Positions 26,569 through 35,883 of a DNA stretch of 64,000 nt are shown one piece after another (within the stretch, counting starts at the first letter, position 1; each line of letters opens with the position of its first letter). The notes beneath the pieces were generated by a model that was given only the letters and a program-made list of their open reading frames with translations, made no database searches and had not been told where the DNA came from. The stretch comes from Citreicella sp. C3M06 (GTDB lineage Bacteria > Pseudomonadota > Alphaproteobacteria > Rhodobacterales > Rhodobacteraceae), in NCBI RefSeq assembly GCF_018860705.1, contig NZ_JAHKQA010000007.1, forward strand, positions 1-64,000, read 5' to 3'. The position numbers and the translations under genes were made by a program.

Positions 26569-27918
26569 ATGCGCCTCTCGATCTCTGCCCTTGCTGTTGC
26601 GGGCGTGCTTGCCGCCCCGGCCCTTGCCGAAGAAATCTATCCTGCCACGCTTGCCGGTCATGCGATCTTGCCCGCGATGTCGCTTGTCGAGCCGCCTGCT
26701 GACGCGCCGCGCGATGCCTGGATCTCGGGCAAGTTCACTGGCGCGGCGCGCATCGATGCGCCGATGAGTGTCATGGGCAATGTCGGAAAATCCTATGGCG
26801 GGCACGACACCGGCATCGCGCTGCCCTTCATCGGCCAGCCGGTGCAGGGCATGTCGGGCTTTGCCATGACCCGCGCCGAAGATGGCAGCTGGTACACGCT
26901 GACCGACAACGGTTTCGGCTCCAAGCGCAACTCGCCGGACGCGATGCTGTTCTTTCACAAGATGGCCCCTGATTGGGACAGGCAATCGGTCGAACGCCGC
27001 GAGACGATCTTCCTCTCCGATCCCAATCACGTCGTGCCGTTTCGCATCGCTTATGAAGGCACGCAAAGCCGGTACCTGACGGGCGCGGATTTCGACACCG
27101 AATCCATTCAGGTCATTGGCGACGAAGTGTTCATCGGCGACGAATTCGGCCCCTACATCATCCGTGCCGGGCTCGACGGGGTGGTGAAATCGGTGCACGC
27201 GACGATGCTTGACGGCAAGGAACTGACCGGCCCTGACACCTATAGCGTCTATGTTCCCGCCGCTGCGGGCACCGATTTTCAGGTGCAGCGGTCTGGCGGC
27301 TACGAGGGCATGGCGCTTCAGCCCGGCACCGGGATGCTCTGGGCGATGCTTGAAAAGCCAATCCTGCTTGACGGCGGCGAAACCGAAGGCCCCTTCCTGC
27401 GCGTGATCCAGTTCGACCCCAAGGCGGGCGACTGGACCGGCACCTCGGTCAAGTTTCAGCTGTCAGACGGCGCCACCGCCATCGGCGATTTCAACTTCAT
27501 CGACGAGTCCCGCGCGCTGGTGATCGAGCGCGACAATGGCGAGGGCGATCCGGCGCAGGGCTGCGAAGACGGTGCGAGCGACATGACCGCCTGCTATCCC
27601 AATCCCGCCAAGGTCAAGAACGTCGTTCTGATCGACATGAGCGACACCGATGCCGATGGCTTCGTGCGCCGGATCGGTCACATCGATCTGATGAACATCG
27701 CCGATCCGGATGGCAAGGCCATCGACGGGCTGCACCAGAGCGAGGGCGCGTTCACCTTCCCATTCTTCACCATCGAAGACGTGGCCCGTGTCGATGACAC
27801 CCACATCATCGTGGCGAATGACAACAACCTGCCGTTTTCGGGCGGGCGCAACATCGGCAAGGCGGCGGACAACGAGTTCATCCTGCTGTCGGTTCCCGAG
27901 CTGCTGTCGGCAAAGTGA
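26569..27918 (+). CDS. Exported esterase-like/phytase-like beta-propeller protein
   Basis: A 449-residue exported protein: signal peptide at residues 1-20 (hydrophobic, ending ALA before EEIYPATL). The mature part matches the 'esterase-like activity of phytase' family (PF13449) in its arrangement: FAMTRAEDGSWYTLTDNGFG, then GDEVFIGDEFGPYIIRA, YEGMALQPGTGMLWAMLE and a C-terminal DDTHIIVANDNNLPFSGGR block. These propellers bind calcium and some hydrolyse phosphoesters, but the biochemical activity of most members is unproven. ATG at 26569 is chosen because the signal peptide begins there. Probably periplasmic. Monocistronic, with a terminator directly downstream. Confidence 0.8.
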   Translation: MRLSISALAVAGVLAAPALAEEIYPATLAGHAILPAMSLVEPPADAPRDAWISGKFTGAARIDAPMSVMGNVGKSYGGHDTGIALPFIGQPVQGMSGFAMTRAEDGSWYTLTDNGFGSKRNSPDAMLFFHKMAPDWDRQSVERRETIFLSDPNHVVPFRIAYEGTQSRYLTGADFDTESIQVIGDEVFIGDEFGPYIIRAGLDGVVKSVHATMLDGKELTGPDTYSVYVPAAAGTDFQVQRSGGYEGMALQPGTGMLWAMLEKPILLDGGETEGPFLRVIQFDPKAGDWTGTSVKFQLSDGATAIGDFNFIDESRALVIERDNGEGDPAQGCEDGASDMTACYPNPAKVKNVVLIDMSDTDADGFVRRIGHIDLMNIADPDGKAIDGLHQSEGAFTFPFFTIEDVARVDDTHIIVANDNNLPFSGGRNIGKAADNEFILLSVPELLSAK

Positions 27919-27931
27919 GCCGGGCATGAAA

Positions 27932-27962
27932 AAGGGGGCGCCCTGTGCCGGGCGCCCCCTTC
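27932..27962. terminator. Bidirectional rho-independent terminator
   Basis: Perfect 11-bp stem, aagggggcgcc (27932-27942) with ggcgccccctt (27951-27961) and an 8-nt loop, between the convergent esterase-like and alanine symporter genes. A runs on the left and Ts on the right let it serve both strands. Confidence 0.8.
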
Positions 27963-27975
27963 GCGTTCGCAAGGA

Positions 27976-29526
27976 TCAGGCGTAGCGCTTGATCTCGCCC
28001 GATTTCAGCCGGGCCTGATAGCTCAGCATCTCGGCCTTGACGATGGGCATCAGGAAATACAGCCCGAAGATGTTCACCAGCGCCATGGCAAAGATCGCCG
28101 CATCCGAGAAGTCGATCACCGGACCAAGGTTCATCGCCGCGCCGATCACGACGAAGATGCAGAACAGGATCTTGAACGACAGCTCCTGCGCCTTGCCCTC
28201 GCCGAACATGTAGGTCCATGCCTTGAGGCCGTAGTAGCTCCACGAGATCATGGTCGAAAAGGCGAACAGGATCACCGCCAGCGCCAGCACATAGGGGAAG
28301 AACGACAGCGCCGAGCCGAAGGCCGCCGATGTCAGCGCCACGCCGGAGACGTTGCCTTCGGTTGCCACCCGGCCCGCTTCGGCATCCCAGATGTACAGGC
28401 CGGTCTGCGGGTCGATCTGAAGCACGCCGGTGATGACGATGACCAGCGCCGTCATGGTGCAGATCACCACCGTGTCGATGAAGGGTTCCAGCAGCGAGAC
28501 ATAGCCCTCGGTGATCGGTTCCTTGGTGCGCACCGCGCTATGGGCGATGGCGGCCGAACCGACGCCCGCCTCATTGGAAAACGCTGCCCGTTTGAAGCCC
28601 TGGATCAGCGCACCAACAAGCCCGCCAGCGACGCCAAGCCCGGTGAAGGCCCCCGCGAAGATCTGGCCGAAGGCCCAGCCGATCTGGTCATAGTTCATCG
28701 CGATGATGATCAGCGCCGTGCCGACGTAGAGCACGCCCATGAAGGGAACCACCTTTTCGGTGACCTGCGCGATGGATTTCAGCCCGCCGATGATCACCGC
28801 AAAGACAATCGCGGCAAAGATGATGCCGGTGATCCAGCCGGGATAGTCGCCGACGATGTTGGAGATTTGCGCATGGGCCTGATTGGCTTGGAACATGTTG
28901 CCGCCGCCGAGCGCGCCGAGCACGCAGAAAATCGAGAAGAGGATGGCAAGGAATTTGCCAAGCCCGGCAAATCCGCGTTCTTCCATGCCCTTGGACAGGT
29001 AGTACATCGGGCCACCCGACACCGATCCGTTGGGATATTCGTTGCGATATTTCACACCCAGCGTGCATTCGGTGAATTTCGACGCCATGCCCATCAGGCC
29101 AGCGAGGATCATCCAGAATGTCGCGCCGGGGCCACCGATCGACACCGCCACAGCGACGCCCGCGATGTTGCCAAGGCCCACCGTGCCCGACAGCGCCGTT
29201 GCCAGCGCTTGGAAATGGCTGACCTCGCCAGCGTCGTCAGGGTCGGAATACTTGCCAGTTACCAGCGCGATGGAATGCGGAAACGAGCGGAACTGCACAA
29301 AGGCGAAATACACGGTGAACACCGTCGCGGCGATCACCAGCCACAGCACGATCCATGGAAAGCTGGTGCCGGGAAAAGGTGAGAAGATGAAATTGACAAA
29401 GGGGCCGGTCGCCGCGCCCACCATTTCGTTGATGGCGGCATCGATGCCATTGGGCGTTTCCTGCGCATTGGCCGCCGGGGCCGCAAACAGTGTCGCGAGG
29501 GCAAGAAGGACTGTCTTGTTGAACAT
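27976..29526 (-). CDS. Sodium:alanine symporter family (AGCS) transporter
   Basis: A 516-residue inner-membrane carrier importing alanine or glycine with sodium. Family blocks GTVGLGNIAGVAVAVSIGGP and FSNEAGVGSAAIAHSAVR are present, along with about eleven hydrophobic segments. The N-terminus (MFNKTVLLALATLFAAPAANA) looks like a cleavable signal peptide, a feature I associate with many AGCS members of marine alphaproteobacteria. ATG at 29526 has AAGG upstream, and a longer frame to 29859 is unsupported. It follows the universal stress protein gene by only 17 nt on the same strand and is probably co-transcribed with it. Confidence 0.9.
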   Translation of the reverse strand: MFNKTVLLALATLFAAPAANAQETPNGIDAAINEMVGAATGPFVNFIFSPFPGTSFPWIVLWLVIAATVFTVYFAFVQFRSFPHSIALVTGKYSDPDDAGEVSHFQALATALSGTVGLGNIAGVAVAVSIGGPGATFWMILAGLMGMASKFTECTLGVKYRNEYPNGSVSGGPMYYLSKGMEERGFAGLGKFLAILFSIFCVLGALGGGNMFQANQAHAQISNIVGDYPGWITGIIFAAIVFAVIIGGLKSIAQVTEKVVPFMGVLYVGTALIIIAMNYDQIGWAFGQIFAGAFTGLGVAGGLVGALIQGFKRAAFSNEAGVGSAAIAHSAVRTKEPITEGYVSLLEPFIDTVVICTMTALVIVITGVLQIDPQTGLYIWDAEAGRVATEGNVSGVALTSAAFGSALSFFPYVLALAVILFAFSTMISWSYYGLKAWTYMFGEGKAQELSFKILFCIFVVIGAAMNLGPVIDFSDAAIFAMALVNIFGLYFLMPIVKAEMLSYQARLKSGEIKRYA

Positions 29527-29543
29527 GGTTCTGCCTTTCCGGA

Positions 29544-29981
29544 TCATGGCACGATGACGGTTGGAACAGGGGCAAGTTGCGCAAGCCCGAGTGTGACCGA
29601 TCCAAAGACCCGCGCCGCCATCGACTGCGACCCCGAGCGGCCGACGAAAATCGCCGTGGCCTGCGCCTTCTTGGTCTCTTCGAGGATCAGTTCCACCACC
29701 TGTCCGTAGCGGATGACCCCCTTGGCGGGCACGCCAGCGGCTTCGGCGCGGGCCAGCGCGGGCTGCATGACGACCTGATCGGCGCGCGCCAGCTCCTGCT
29801 TGCGGCGGCCATGGCGTTCGGCCAGTTCTTCGGGGGTAAGGAAGCGGTAGGGCGACCATTCGAGGATATGCACCAGCAGCAGGCTGGCACCTTCTGTCTT
29901 CGCGCGGTGTATGGCGTACTCAAGAACGCCCGGATTGTCGGGCGCGCCTTCGAACGCGACAATAAAAGTGTCGGAACTCAT
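29544..29981 (-). CDS. Universal stress protein (UspA family)
   Basis: A 145-residue cytoplasmic USP. The N-terminus FIVAFEGAPDNPGVLEYAI with its Asp/Glu after the first strand is typical, and the C-terminal nucleotide-binding region reads FVGRSGSQSMAARVFGSVT, close to the G-2x-G-9x-G(S/T) ATP-binding pattern, so ATP binding is plausible. The ATG at 29981 is preceded by AAGGACAGACAGG. It lies directly upstream of the alanine symporter; a USP adjacent to a transporter is common and suggests a role in transporter regulation, which is inference only. Confidence 0.85.
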   Translation of the reverse strand: MSSDTFIVAFEGAPDNPGVLEYAIHRAKTEGASLLLVHILEWSPYRFLTPEELAERHGRRKQELARADQVVMQPALARAEAAGVPAKGVIRYGQVVELILEETKKAQATAIFVGRSGSQSMAARVFGSVTLGLAQLAPVPTVIVP

Positions 29982-30234
29982 CCTGTCTGTCCTTTTGTTG
30001 TTCTCGGCGTCGGACGTTGCTCTTGTCGGTGGCAACCTGCCCTGAATGCTGGGCGATAAAGGCCAGAGCTGTCACCTGATTTTAAGGAAAACTTTACAAT
30101 TTCGCGGGCCATCTCGGGTCAGCATGGCAGATTGTGACCGAAAAGGGCGAATAATTCCGGCTTTTTCTTCCTTGGCGTGTGGGCCATGCTGCGTTCAGCC
30201 CCGCGCATCCGGGGCCCAACACGGGAGAGAAGAC

Positions 30235-30576
30235 ATGAGCAAGCGCGACGAGCTGATTCAGAAATACGCCGAAGACCTGCGCGGAAAATGCGGCATCGAG
30301 CCGGACATGGCCCTGCTGACCAAGGTGACCATCGGCTGTGGTCCGTCGATTTACAACGCAGACAGCGCGACCGTCGCTTCGTCTCAGCCAGCCGAACTGG
30401 AGACCGTGAAGGCCAATTTCCTGATGAAGAAGCTGGGCTTGCCCGATGGGCCAGAGCTGATGGATGGCATCAACAAGGCCATCGAAACCTACGGACAGTC
30501 CGAGCGCAGCAAATATCGCGCCGTGCTGTATTATCTTTTGGTGACGCAGTTCGGCAAGCAAGCGGTCTACGGCTGA
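30235..30576 (+). CDS. DUF2853 family protein
   Basis: A 113-residue helical protein recognised from its start SKRDELIQKYAEDLRGKCG and the block LETVKANFLMKKLGLPDG, matching the DUF2853 family of small cytoplasmic proteins of unknown function common in alphaproteobacteria and Bacteroidetes. No signal peptide, cofactor motif or metal site is evident. The ATG at 30235 has GGGAGAG upstream at normal distance. It is a single gene, divergent from the stress-protein gene across about 250 nt, which would carry both promoters. Confidence 0.8.
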   Translation: MSKRDELIQKYAEDLRGKCGIEPDMALLTKVTIGCGPSIYNADSATVASSQPAELETVKANFLMKKLGLPDGPELMDGINKAIETYGQSERSKYRAVLYYLLVTQFGKQAVYG

Positions 30577-30790
30577 CCGGGTTCGGTTAACGCAGTTTAC
30601 CACGACCTTTCCGCAATGGATCGCCGTTTAGGGAGTTCCTGCTTGGGGAGAATCGCGGCTTGGGGTATTCATGGTTTGTGGCCAGAAGGCCGAAACCGGA
30701 ATTGAACCATACTGTGTGGGAGCAGTGGGGTGAGAGACGGGGTTCGGCACCGGCCGGACCTCGTCTTTATCTTTTTGTCAGGCGGGCAAT

Positions 30791-31207
30791 TCAGCTCAGC
30801 CCGGCGAGCGCGCAGACCACCCGCCATTCCTCGGCGGTGACCGGCTGCACCGACAGGCGCGACTGTTTCAACAGCGCCATTTCCGACAGGCGCGGGTCGG
30901 CTTTGACCATCTCAAGCGTCACCGGGGTTTTCACCGGCTCTATCGCCTGAATGTCGACGCAATCCCAGCGATCATCACTTGCCGTGCTGTCGGGATGGCT
31001 TTGCGCAATCACCTCGACAATGCCGACGATGGCCTTTTCCGTCTGGGAATGATAGAAAAAGCCCCGGTCGCCCACGCGCATCTCGCGCATGAAATTGCGG
31101 GCCTGATAGTTGCGCACGCCGGACCATTCCTCGCCCGCACTGCCCTTGGCCACCTGGTCTGCCCAGGACCAGGCCGATGGTTCGGACTTGAACAGCCAGT
31201 GGTTCAC
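30791..31207 (-). CDS. EVE-domain protein (modified-base reader fold)
   Basis: A 138-residue EVE-domain protein, a PUA-like fold related to YTH and ASCH domains that binds modified nucleobases. The family markers NHWLFKSEPSAWSW, WSGVRNYQARNFMREMRVGD and FFYHSQTEKAIVGIVEV are all present. The start is a GTG at 31207 that overlaps the stop of the YciI-like gene (GTGA), which settles the N-terminus. Bacterial EVE proteins are often found alongside restriction or toxin systems, but here the neighbours are YciI and gpsA, suggesting a housekeeping role. Ligand unknown. Confidence 0.9.
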   Translation of the reverse strand: MNHWLFKSEPSAWSWADQVAKGSAGEEWSGVRNYQARNFMREMRVGDRGFFYHSQTEKAIVGIVEVIAQSHPDSTASDDRWDCVDIQAIEPVKTPVTLEMVKADPRLSEMALLKQSRLSVQPVTAEEWRVVCALAGLS

Positions 31208-31476
31208 CCGACGACCTTTTTCCAGGCCTTCAGCTCGACGCTGTCGAACAGGCCTGCCTTGGCATAGGGATCGCTGTCGGCCCATGCCTGCGCCGCCGCC
31301 ATATCGGCCACTTCGAGAAGCACGAGGCTGCCGCACATCTCGCCCGCCGCATCCAGCAGCGGCCCGGCCATGGTCACAACGCCGGTGGCCGCGATATAGT
31401 CCAGATGCGCCTGACGGTTGTCCTTGCGCGTCTGCAGCGCGCCTTTCTTGTCCTTGGCGATAAGAGCGATAAGCAT
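31204..31476 (-). CDS. YciI-family protein
   Basis: A 90-residue ferredoxin-like-fold protein of the YciI superfamily, with the conserved His of the putative active site in NRQAHLDYIAA and the WADSDPYAKAGLFDSVEL block. Members include dehydrochlorinases and small proteins of unknown function. It begins 1 nt after the gpsA stop and overlaps the EVE gene by 4 nt, so tsaD - gpsA - yciI-like - EVE form one tightly packed minus-strand unit, an arrangement common in alphaproteobacteria. Confidence 0.88.
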   Translation of the reverse strand: MLIALIAKDKKGALQTRKDNRQAHLDYIAATGVVTMAGPLLDAAGEMCGSLVLLEVADMAAAQAWADSDPYAKAGLFDSVELKAWKKVVG

Positions 31477-31477
31477 G

Positions 31478-32434
31478 TCATTCCTCCTTCAGGGATCGGT
31501 TTAGCAATTGGGTGATGATCTCGGCAACCGAGGCGCCGTTCGAAACCTCGGCCACGGCGGCGCAGATCGGCAGATCCAGGCCCAGCCGCCCGGCCAGCCG
31601 GGTGACGGCCAGCGCGGTCTTGACACCTTCGACGGTCAGCGCGGCATCGAACGGCGCGCTGCCCCCCAGCGCCAGCCCATAGCGATAGTTGCGCGACAGC
31701 TCCGAGGTGCAGGTCAGCGCCAGATCGCCAAGGCCCGACAGCCCGGCGAGCGTTTGCGGTTTTGCGCCAAGCGCGATGGCAAGGCGGGTCATTTCGGCAA
31801 AGCCGCGGGTCATCAGCGCGGCGCGGGCGCTGTCGCCCAGCCCCATGCCGATGCAGGCCCCGCAGGCAATGGCGATGACATTCTTCAGCGCGCCGCCAAG
31901 CTCGGCCCCGGTGGTGTCGGTGGCGCGATACAGCCGCAGCGTCGGGGTCGACAGCTCTGCCTGAAGCGCGGCGCCGGTGGTGGCATCGGCGCAGGCAAGG
32001 GTCAGCGCGGTCGGCAGGCCCCGCGCGATGTCGTCGGCAAAGCTGGGGCCGGTGAGGATCGCCGGAATCGCCTGCGGCTTGGCGGCGGCGATCACCCCGG
32101 TCGGGCCGGTCAGCTCGGTCAGATCGATGCCCTTGCAGCAGGCGACAAGGCGCTGCCCGGCCAGCGGCGCATCGATTAGGCCAAGCACCGAATGCAGCGA
32201 TTGCATCGGCGTCGCCAGCAGCAGGGTCTGCGCCTGCGCAACCTCTGCGATGGACTGTGATGCGGTGATGCCATCTGGCAGTGGCGCATCTGGCAGGCGC
32301 GGGGCGCGGCGCTTGGCGTTGATGCTGTGAACAGTGGCGGCGTCGCGCGCCCAGATGGTCACGGGGGTGCCCTTGCGGGCCAGCGTGATCGCCAGCGCCG
32401 TGCCGAAGGCCCCCGCGCCGATCACGCCGATCAC
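31478..32434 (-). CDS. gpsA: NAD(P)H-dependent glycerol-3-phosphate dehydrogenase
   Basis: A 318-residue cytoplasmic enzyme reducing dihydroxyacetone phosphate to sn-glycerol-3-phosphate for phospholipid synthesis. The N-terminal Rossmann motif is [18 protein letters not shown], the catalytic lysine lies in [15 protein letters not shown], and [11 protein letters not shown] is the conserved C-terminal block. Length is normal. The ATG at 32434 overlaps the tsaD stop by 4 nt, indicating translational coupling. Confidence 0.96.
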   Translation of the reverse strand: MIGVIGAGAFGTALAITLARKGTPVTIWARDAATVHSINAKRRAPRLPDAPLPDGITASQSIAEVAQAQTLLLATPMQSLHSVLGLIDAPLAGQRLVACCKGIDLTELTGPTGVIAAAKPQAIPAILTGPSFADDIARGLPTALTLACADATTGAALQAELSTPTLRLYRATDTTGAELGGALKNVIAIACGACIGMGLGDSARAALMTRGFAEMTRLAIALGAKPQTLAGLSGLGDLALTCTSELSRNYRYGLALGGSAPFDAALTVEGVKTALAVTRLAGRLGLDLPICAAVAEVSNGASVAEIITQLLNRSLKEE

Positions 32435-33510
32435 GCCTTGGCGCCCTTCTTGCCAGAGCCAAGCAGCGGCGCGGCGTTCCGGTCGAGCGGCCAGCGGGGG
32501 CGGGCGGTCAGCGCCATGTCCGACAGCTCACCAAGGGCAAGTAGCTCGCCTCCGGCATAGGCGATCATCGCCGCATTGTCGGTACAAAGCGCCAGCGGAG
32601 GCGCGGTGAAACGCACGCCGCGTTCGTCGCAGATCGCCTGCAAGGCGCCCCGGATGGCGGTGTTGGCCGCAACCCCGCCTGCGATGGCGATGGCGGGGGC
32701 CTCTGGCGCGTCGGCGAGATACAGCGCCAGCGCCCGCCGGGTCTTTTCCGCCAGAACGTCGCGCACCGCCGCCTGAAACCCGGCGGACAGATCGGCGCGG
32801 TCTTGTTCATACAGCCCGCCTTGGTCGGCGACAATCTGGTCGCGCATCCGCAACAGCGCCGTTTTCAGGCCGGAAAAGCTCAGATCGCAGCCGGGGCGAT
32901 CCAGCAGCGGGCGGGGGAAGCGAAACCGCTTTTCATCGCCGCAAAGCGCCGCCTGTTCGACCGACGGCCCGCCGGGTTGCGGCAGGCCCAGCAGGCGGGC
33001 GGTCTTGTCGAAGGCCTCGCCGGGCGCGTCGTCGATGGTGCCGCCAAGGCGGGTAAATTCCTGTGGGCCACGCACGATCAGAAACTGGCAATGCCCGCCC
33101 GACACCAGCAACATCAGGTAGGGAAACGCCAGACCGTCGGTCAGGCGCGGCGTCAACGCATGGCCCGCAAGGTGGTTGACCCCGATCAGCGGCTTGCCCA
33201 GCCCTGCCGCCAGCCCCTTGGCCATCATCACCCCCGACAACACACCGCCGATCAGCCCCGGCCCCGCCGTCACCGCCACCGCGTCGATGTCGCGCAGCGT
33301 CACCCCGGCGTCGGCCAGCGCCTGCTCGATGGCAAGATCGAGCTTTTCCGCATGGGCGCGGGCGGCGATCTCGGGCACCACGCCTCCGAAGGCGGCGTGC
33401 AGTTCGGCTTGGCCCATCACCACCGATGACAGGATCTGCCGCCCGCGCAGCACCGCCGCGGCAGTGTCGTCGCAGCTGCTCTCCAGCCCGAGGATCAGGG
33501 GGTCGTTCAT
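32431..33510 (-). CDS. tsaD: tRNA N6-adenosine threonylcarbamoyltransferase TsaD
   Basis: A 359-residue catalytic subunit of the t6A37 synthesis complex. The ASKHA-fold N-terminus [15 protein letters not shown] and the metal-binding HxxxH in [14 protein letters not shown] are diagnostic, along with [11 protein letters not shown] and the C-terminal [15 protein letters not shown]. It is first in the tsaD-gpsA-yciI-EVE unit. It is divergent from hemD with 72 nt between starts; the tsaD-hemD divergence is standard in alphaproteobacteria. Partner TsaE is encoded at 17704-18192. Confidence 0.97.
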   Translation of the reverse strand: MNDPLILGLESSCDDTAAAVLRGRQILSSVVMGQAELHAAFGGVVPEIAARAHAEKLDLAIEQALADAGVTLRDIDAVAVTAGPGLIGGVLSGVMMAKGLAAGLGKPLIGVNHLAGHALTPRLTDGLAFPYLMLLVSGGHCQFLIVRGPQEFTRLGGTIDDAPGEAFDKTARLLGLPQPGGPSVEQAALCGDEKRFRFPRPLLDRPGCDLSFSGLKTALLRMRDQIVADQGGLYEQDRADLSAGFQAAVRDVLAEKTRRALALYLADAPEAPAIAIAGGVAANTAIRGALQAICDERGVRFTAPPLALCTDNAAMIAYAGGELLALGELSDMALTARPRWPLDRNAAPLLGSGKKGAKA

Positions 33511-33582
33511 GCGTCCATCCGTTGCAATGCCTTTGCCATGCAGCTACCACCTGCGCACAAGCGTCACAATGCCAAGGCCGCC

Positions 33583-34317
33583 ATGCCAACGCCCATCCTG
33601 CTGCTGACAAGGCCCGAACCCGCCGCGCGGCGGTTTCTGGCAGCCGTGTCAGAGCGGGTCGAGGGCTTTCATCCGATCCTGAGCCCGCTGCTGCGGATCG
33701 AACCGCACGGCCCGCTGCCGCAGACCGATGCGGTGGGGGCGATCTTTACTTCGGCCAATGGCGTGGCCGCGTGGCAGGCGCTTGGCGGCGCGCCGCTGCC
33801 GCTGTGTTATACGGTGGGCGATGCCACGGCCCGTGCTGCCCGCGCCGCCGGCTTTGCGCCGATCAGCGCGCAGGGCAATGCCGATGCCTTGGTGGCGCTG
33901 ATCCGCGCGCAGGCCCCGCGCGGCCCGCTGATCCACCTGCGCGGCACCCACAGCCGCGGCGATGTGGCCCGGCGGCTGACCGACGCGGGCATTCCGGTGC
34001 GCGAAGCGGTCATTTACGATCAGCCTGCACAGGAATTGAGCGCCGAGGCGTTGATGGCCCTGTCTGGTCAGGCTCCGGTGATTCTTCCGCTTTTCTCTGC
34101 GCGAACGGCACAGCAGGTTGCGCAGACCCCGGCAGGCAGAGCGCCGCTAATCGTCGCAGCCATCAGCCCCGAGGTGGCCGATGCGCTGGGCGCGCTCTAT
34201 GTGCAAAGGCTGGAAATTCCTGCGCGAGCTGACGCGGAACATATGCAGGCTGTCGTGATTGGTCTACTGAAAGACAGCGGGGCGCTTGTGAAACGTCACG
34301 GGTCTGTGGAAGGTTAG
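33583..34317 (+). CDS. hemD: Uroporphyrinogen-III synthase
   Basis: A 244-residue enzyme closing and inverting ring D of hydroxymethylbilane in tetrapyrrole synthesis. HemD sequences are poorly conserved, but the pattern LLTRPEPAARRFLAAV at the N-terminus, IFTSANGVAAW, CYTVGDATARAARAAGF and LIHLRGTHSRGDVARRL is recognisable, and the gene order supports it. ATG at 33583 has only a weak upstream ribosome-binding site (AAGG). It is followed 65 nt later by the Mic60-like gene and hemY. hemC is not adjacent in this window. Confidence 0.92.
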   Translation: MPTPILLLTRPEPAARRFLAAVSERVEGFHPILSPLLRIEPHGPLPQTDAVGAIFTSANGVAAWQALGGAPLPLCYTVGDATARAARAAGFAPISAQGNADALVALIRAQAPRGPLIHLRGTHSRGDVARRLTDAGIPVREAVIYDQPAQELSAEALMALSGQAPVILPLFSARTAQQVAQTPAGRAPLIVAAISPEVADALGALYVQRLEIPARADAEHMQAVVIGLLKDSGALVKRHGSVEG

Positions 34318-34382
34318 GCAGGCACGCGCCTCAGACGTGCCGTGGATACGAGAACGTACTCGAGAATTTGAAAGGGTGGAGC

Positions 34383-35873
34383 GTGGCCGACGAGAAGAAA
34401 CCGGTAGACGGCATTGAGGATGGCGCTGATACGCAAGCGCCACAGACCCCGGAGACGGTGAACGAAGAGCTGGTCGGCGATGGCGCGGGCAAGGCCGAAG
34501 ACGACGCTCCCGCCAAAGAGACCGAAACAGAGGCAACCGCCTCTGTCGGGACGGACGAGAACACCGATATTCATTCGGCAGGCGAAGCGGCTCTGGCCGA
34601 GGAAGAGGCCGCCGAGGCCGAACCTGTGCCGGACACGGATGAGACCGCCGAAGCGGAAGACAACGATGCGTCCGTTCCGGACGACACGGATGCGCCCGTT
34701 CCGGACGACGAGGATGCGCCCGTTCCGGACGACGGCTCTACAATCGACGCCAACTCGCCGTCCGCAATCGACGGCACCGTCGAAGCGCCGGCTCCTGAAG
34801 CCGCAACCGCCGCCGCCGCCGTCCCCCCCGCCGCCGAGCAGAGGCCCGCACCCAGCTCTCCGCCGCAGGTGATCGAAAAGACCATCGTCGAGAAAAAGGG
34901 CGGCTTTGTGCCGATGCTGCTCGGCGGTGTCATCGCTGCCGGTATCGGCTACGGCGTTGCGACCTATCAGGCCGGCGGTTTTGGCACCGTGCCGAATCCG
35001 TTCGAGGATGAAACCCGCGCCAGCCTGACCGACCAGTCGGCCCGCATCGACGCGCTTGCTGCCGAGGTGAAGACCGCCACCGACACCGCAAACGGCATCG
35101 ATCTTTCGGCGCTCGAAGCCTCGGTCAGCGATTTGCAAAGCCAGATCGACGCTGCCACCGGCAGCTCTGCGCAACTGTCGGAGCGTCTCGACACCTTCAC
35201 CGCGCGGCTCGATGCGATCGAAAAGCGTCCGCTAGAGCAGATCTCGCCCGAGGCCGTCGCGGCGTTCGAGCGTGAGCTCGACACGCTGCGCGAGGCAGTG
35301 GCCCTGCAAAAGACACAGGTCGAGGACATGACCCAGCAGGCGCTCGACGCCGAGGCCAACGCCGAACAGCTTGCCGCCCTGTCCAAGGCCCGCGCCGCAC
35401 TGGCCGAGGCCAGCGCTGCCATCGTGGCGGGTGCGCCCTTTGCCGCGCAGCTCGCGATCATCGAAGCCAATGGCGTTTCGGTGCCGGCGGCGCTGTCGGC
35501 ACCCGCGGAAGACGGCGCGCCCACGCTGCCCGAACTGACCGAGGAATACCCGCCGCTGGCCCGCGAGGCGCTTGCCATCGCGCGGCGCGACGAAACCGAA
35601 GGATCGAGCGGCACCGCGCGGTTCAGCACCTTCCTCGAAAACCAGCTGGGCGTGCGCTCGGTCACCCCGCGCGACGGCGATGGCGCCGACGCCATCCTGT
35701 CGCGCGCCGAGGCCGCGCTGAAAGGCGGCGACCTTGCCACCGCGCTGAGCGAACTGAACAGCCTTCCGGACGAGGCCAAGGCGCCTTTGAGCGACTGGAT
35801 GGCCAAGGCGCAGACACGCGCCGATGCGGTCGGGGCGGCAGAGTCGCTCGCCCAGGAACTGAACAAGGAATAA
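34383..35873 (+). CDS. Mic60/mitofilin-like inner membrane protein (COG4223)
   Basis: A 496-residue protein with an N-terminal acidic, proline-rich disordered region (about residues 1-170), one transmembrane helix near residues 180-200 (MLLGGVIAAGIGYGVATYQ), a long coiled coil, and a C-terminal helical domain. This architecture and its position between hemD and hemY match the alphaproteobacterial homologue of mitochondrial Mic60, which shapes envelope contact sites and intracytoplasmic membranes in relatives. The GTG at 34383 with GGTGGAG just upstream is the likely start; a TTG at 34368 is the alternative. The disordered region contains a 24-nt tandem repeat. Function here is inferred from homology and synteny. 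Confidence 0.82.
   Translation: MADEKKPVDGIEDGADTQAPQTPETVNEELVGDGAGKAEDDAPAKETETEATASVGTDENTDIHSAGEAALAEEEAAEAEPVPDTDETAEAEDNDASVPDDTDAPVPDDEDAPVPDDGSTIDANSPSAIDGTVEAPAPEAATAAAAVPPAAEQRPAPSSPPQVIEKTIVEKKGGFVPMLLGGVIAAGIGYGVATYQAGGFGTVPNPFEDETRASLTDQSARIDALAAEVKTATDTANGIDLSALEASVSDLQSQIDAATGSSAQLSERLDTFTARLDAIEKRPLEQISPEAVAAFERELDTLREAVALQKTQVEDMTQQALDAEANAEQLAALSKARAALAEASAAIVAGAPFAAQLAIIEANGVSVPAALSAPAEDGAPTLPELTEEYPPLAREALAIARRDETEGSSGTARFSTFLENQLGVRSVTPRDGDGADAILSRAEAALKGGDLATALSELNSLPDEAKAPLSDWMAKAQTRADAVGAAESLAQELNKE
34665..34733 (+). repeat. 24-nt tandem repeat inside the Mic60-like gene
   Basis: Three near-perfect copies of a 24-nt unit (gatgcgcccgttccggacga plus c and a variable codon) starting at 34665, 34689 and 34713. 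They encode DA(S/P)VPDD units in the disordered acidic region. Being a multiple of three, copy-number changes would keep the frame and lengthen the linker. Confidence 0.85.
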
Positions 35874-35883
35874 GGGTCGAAAC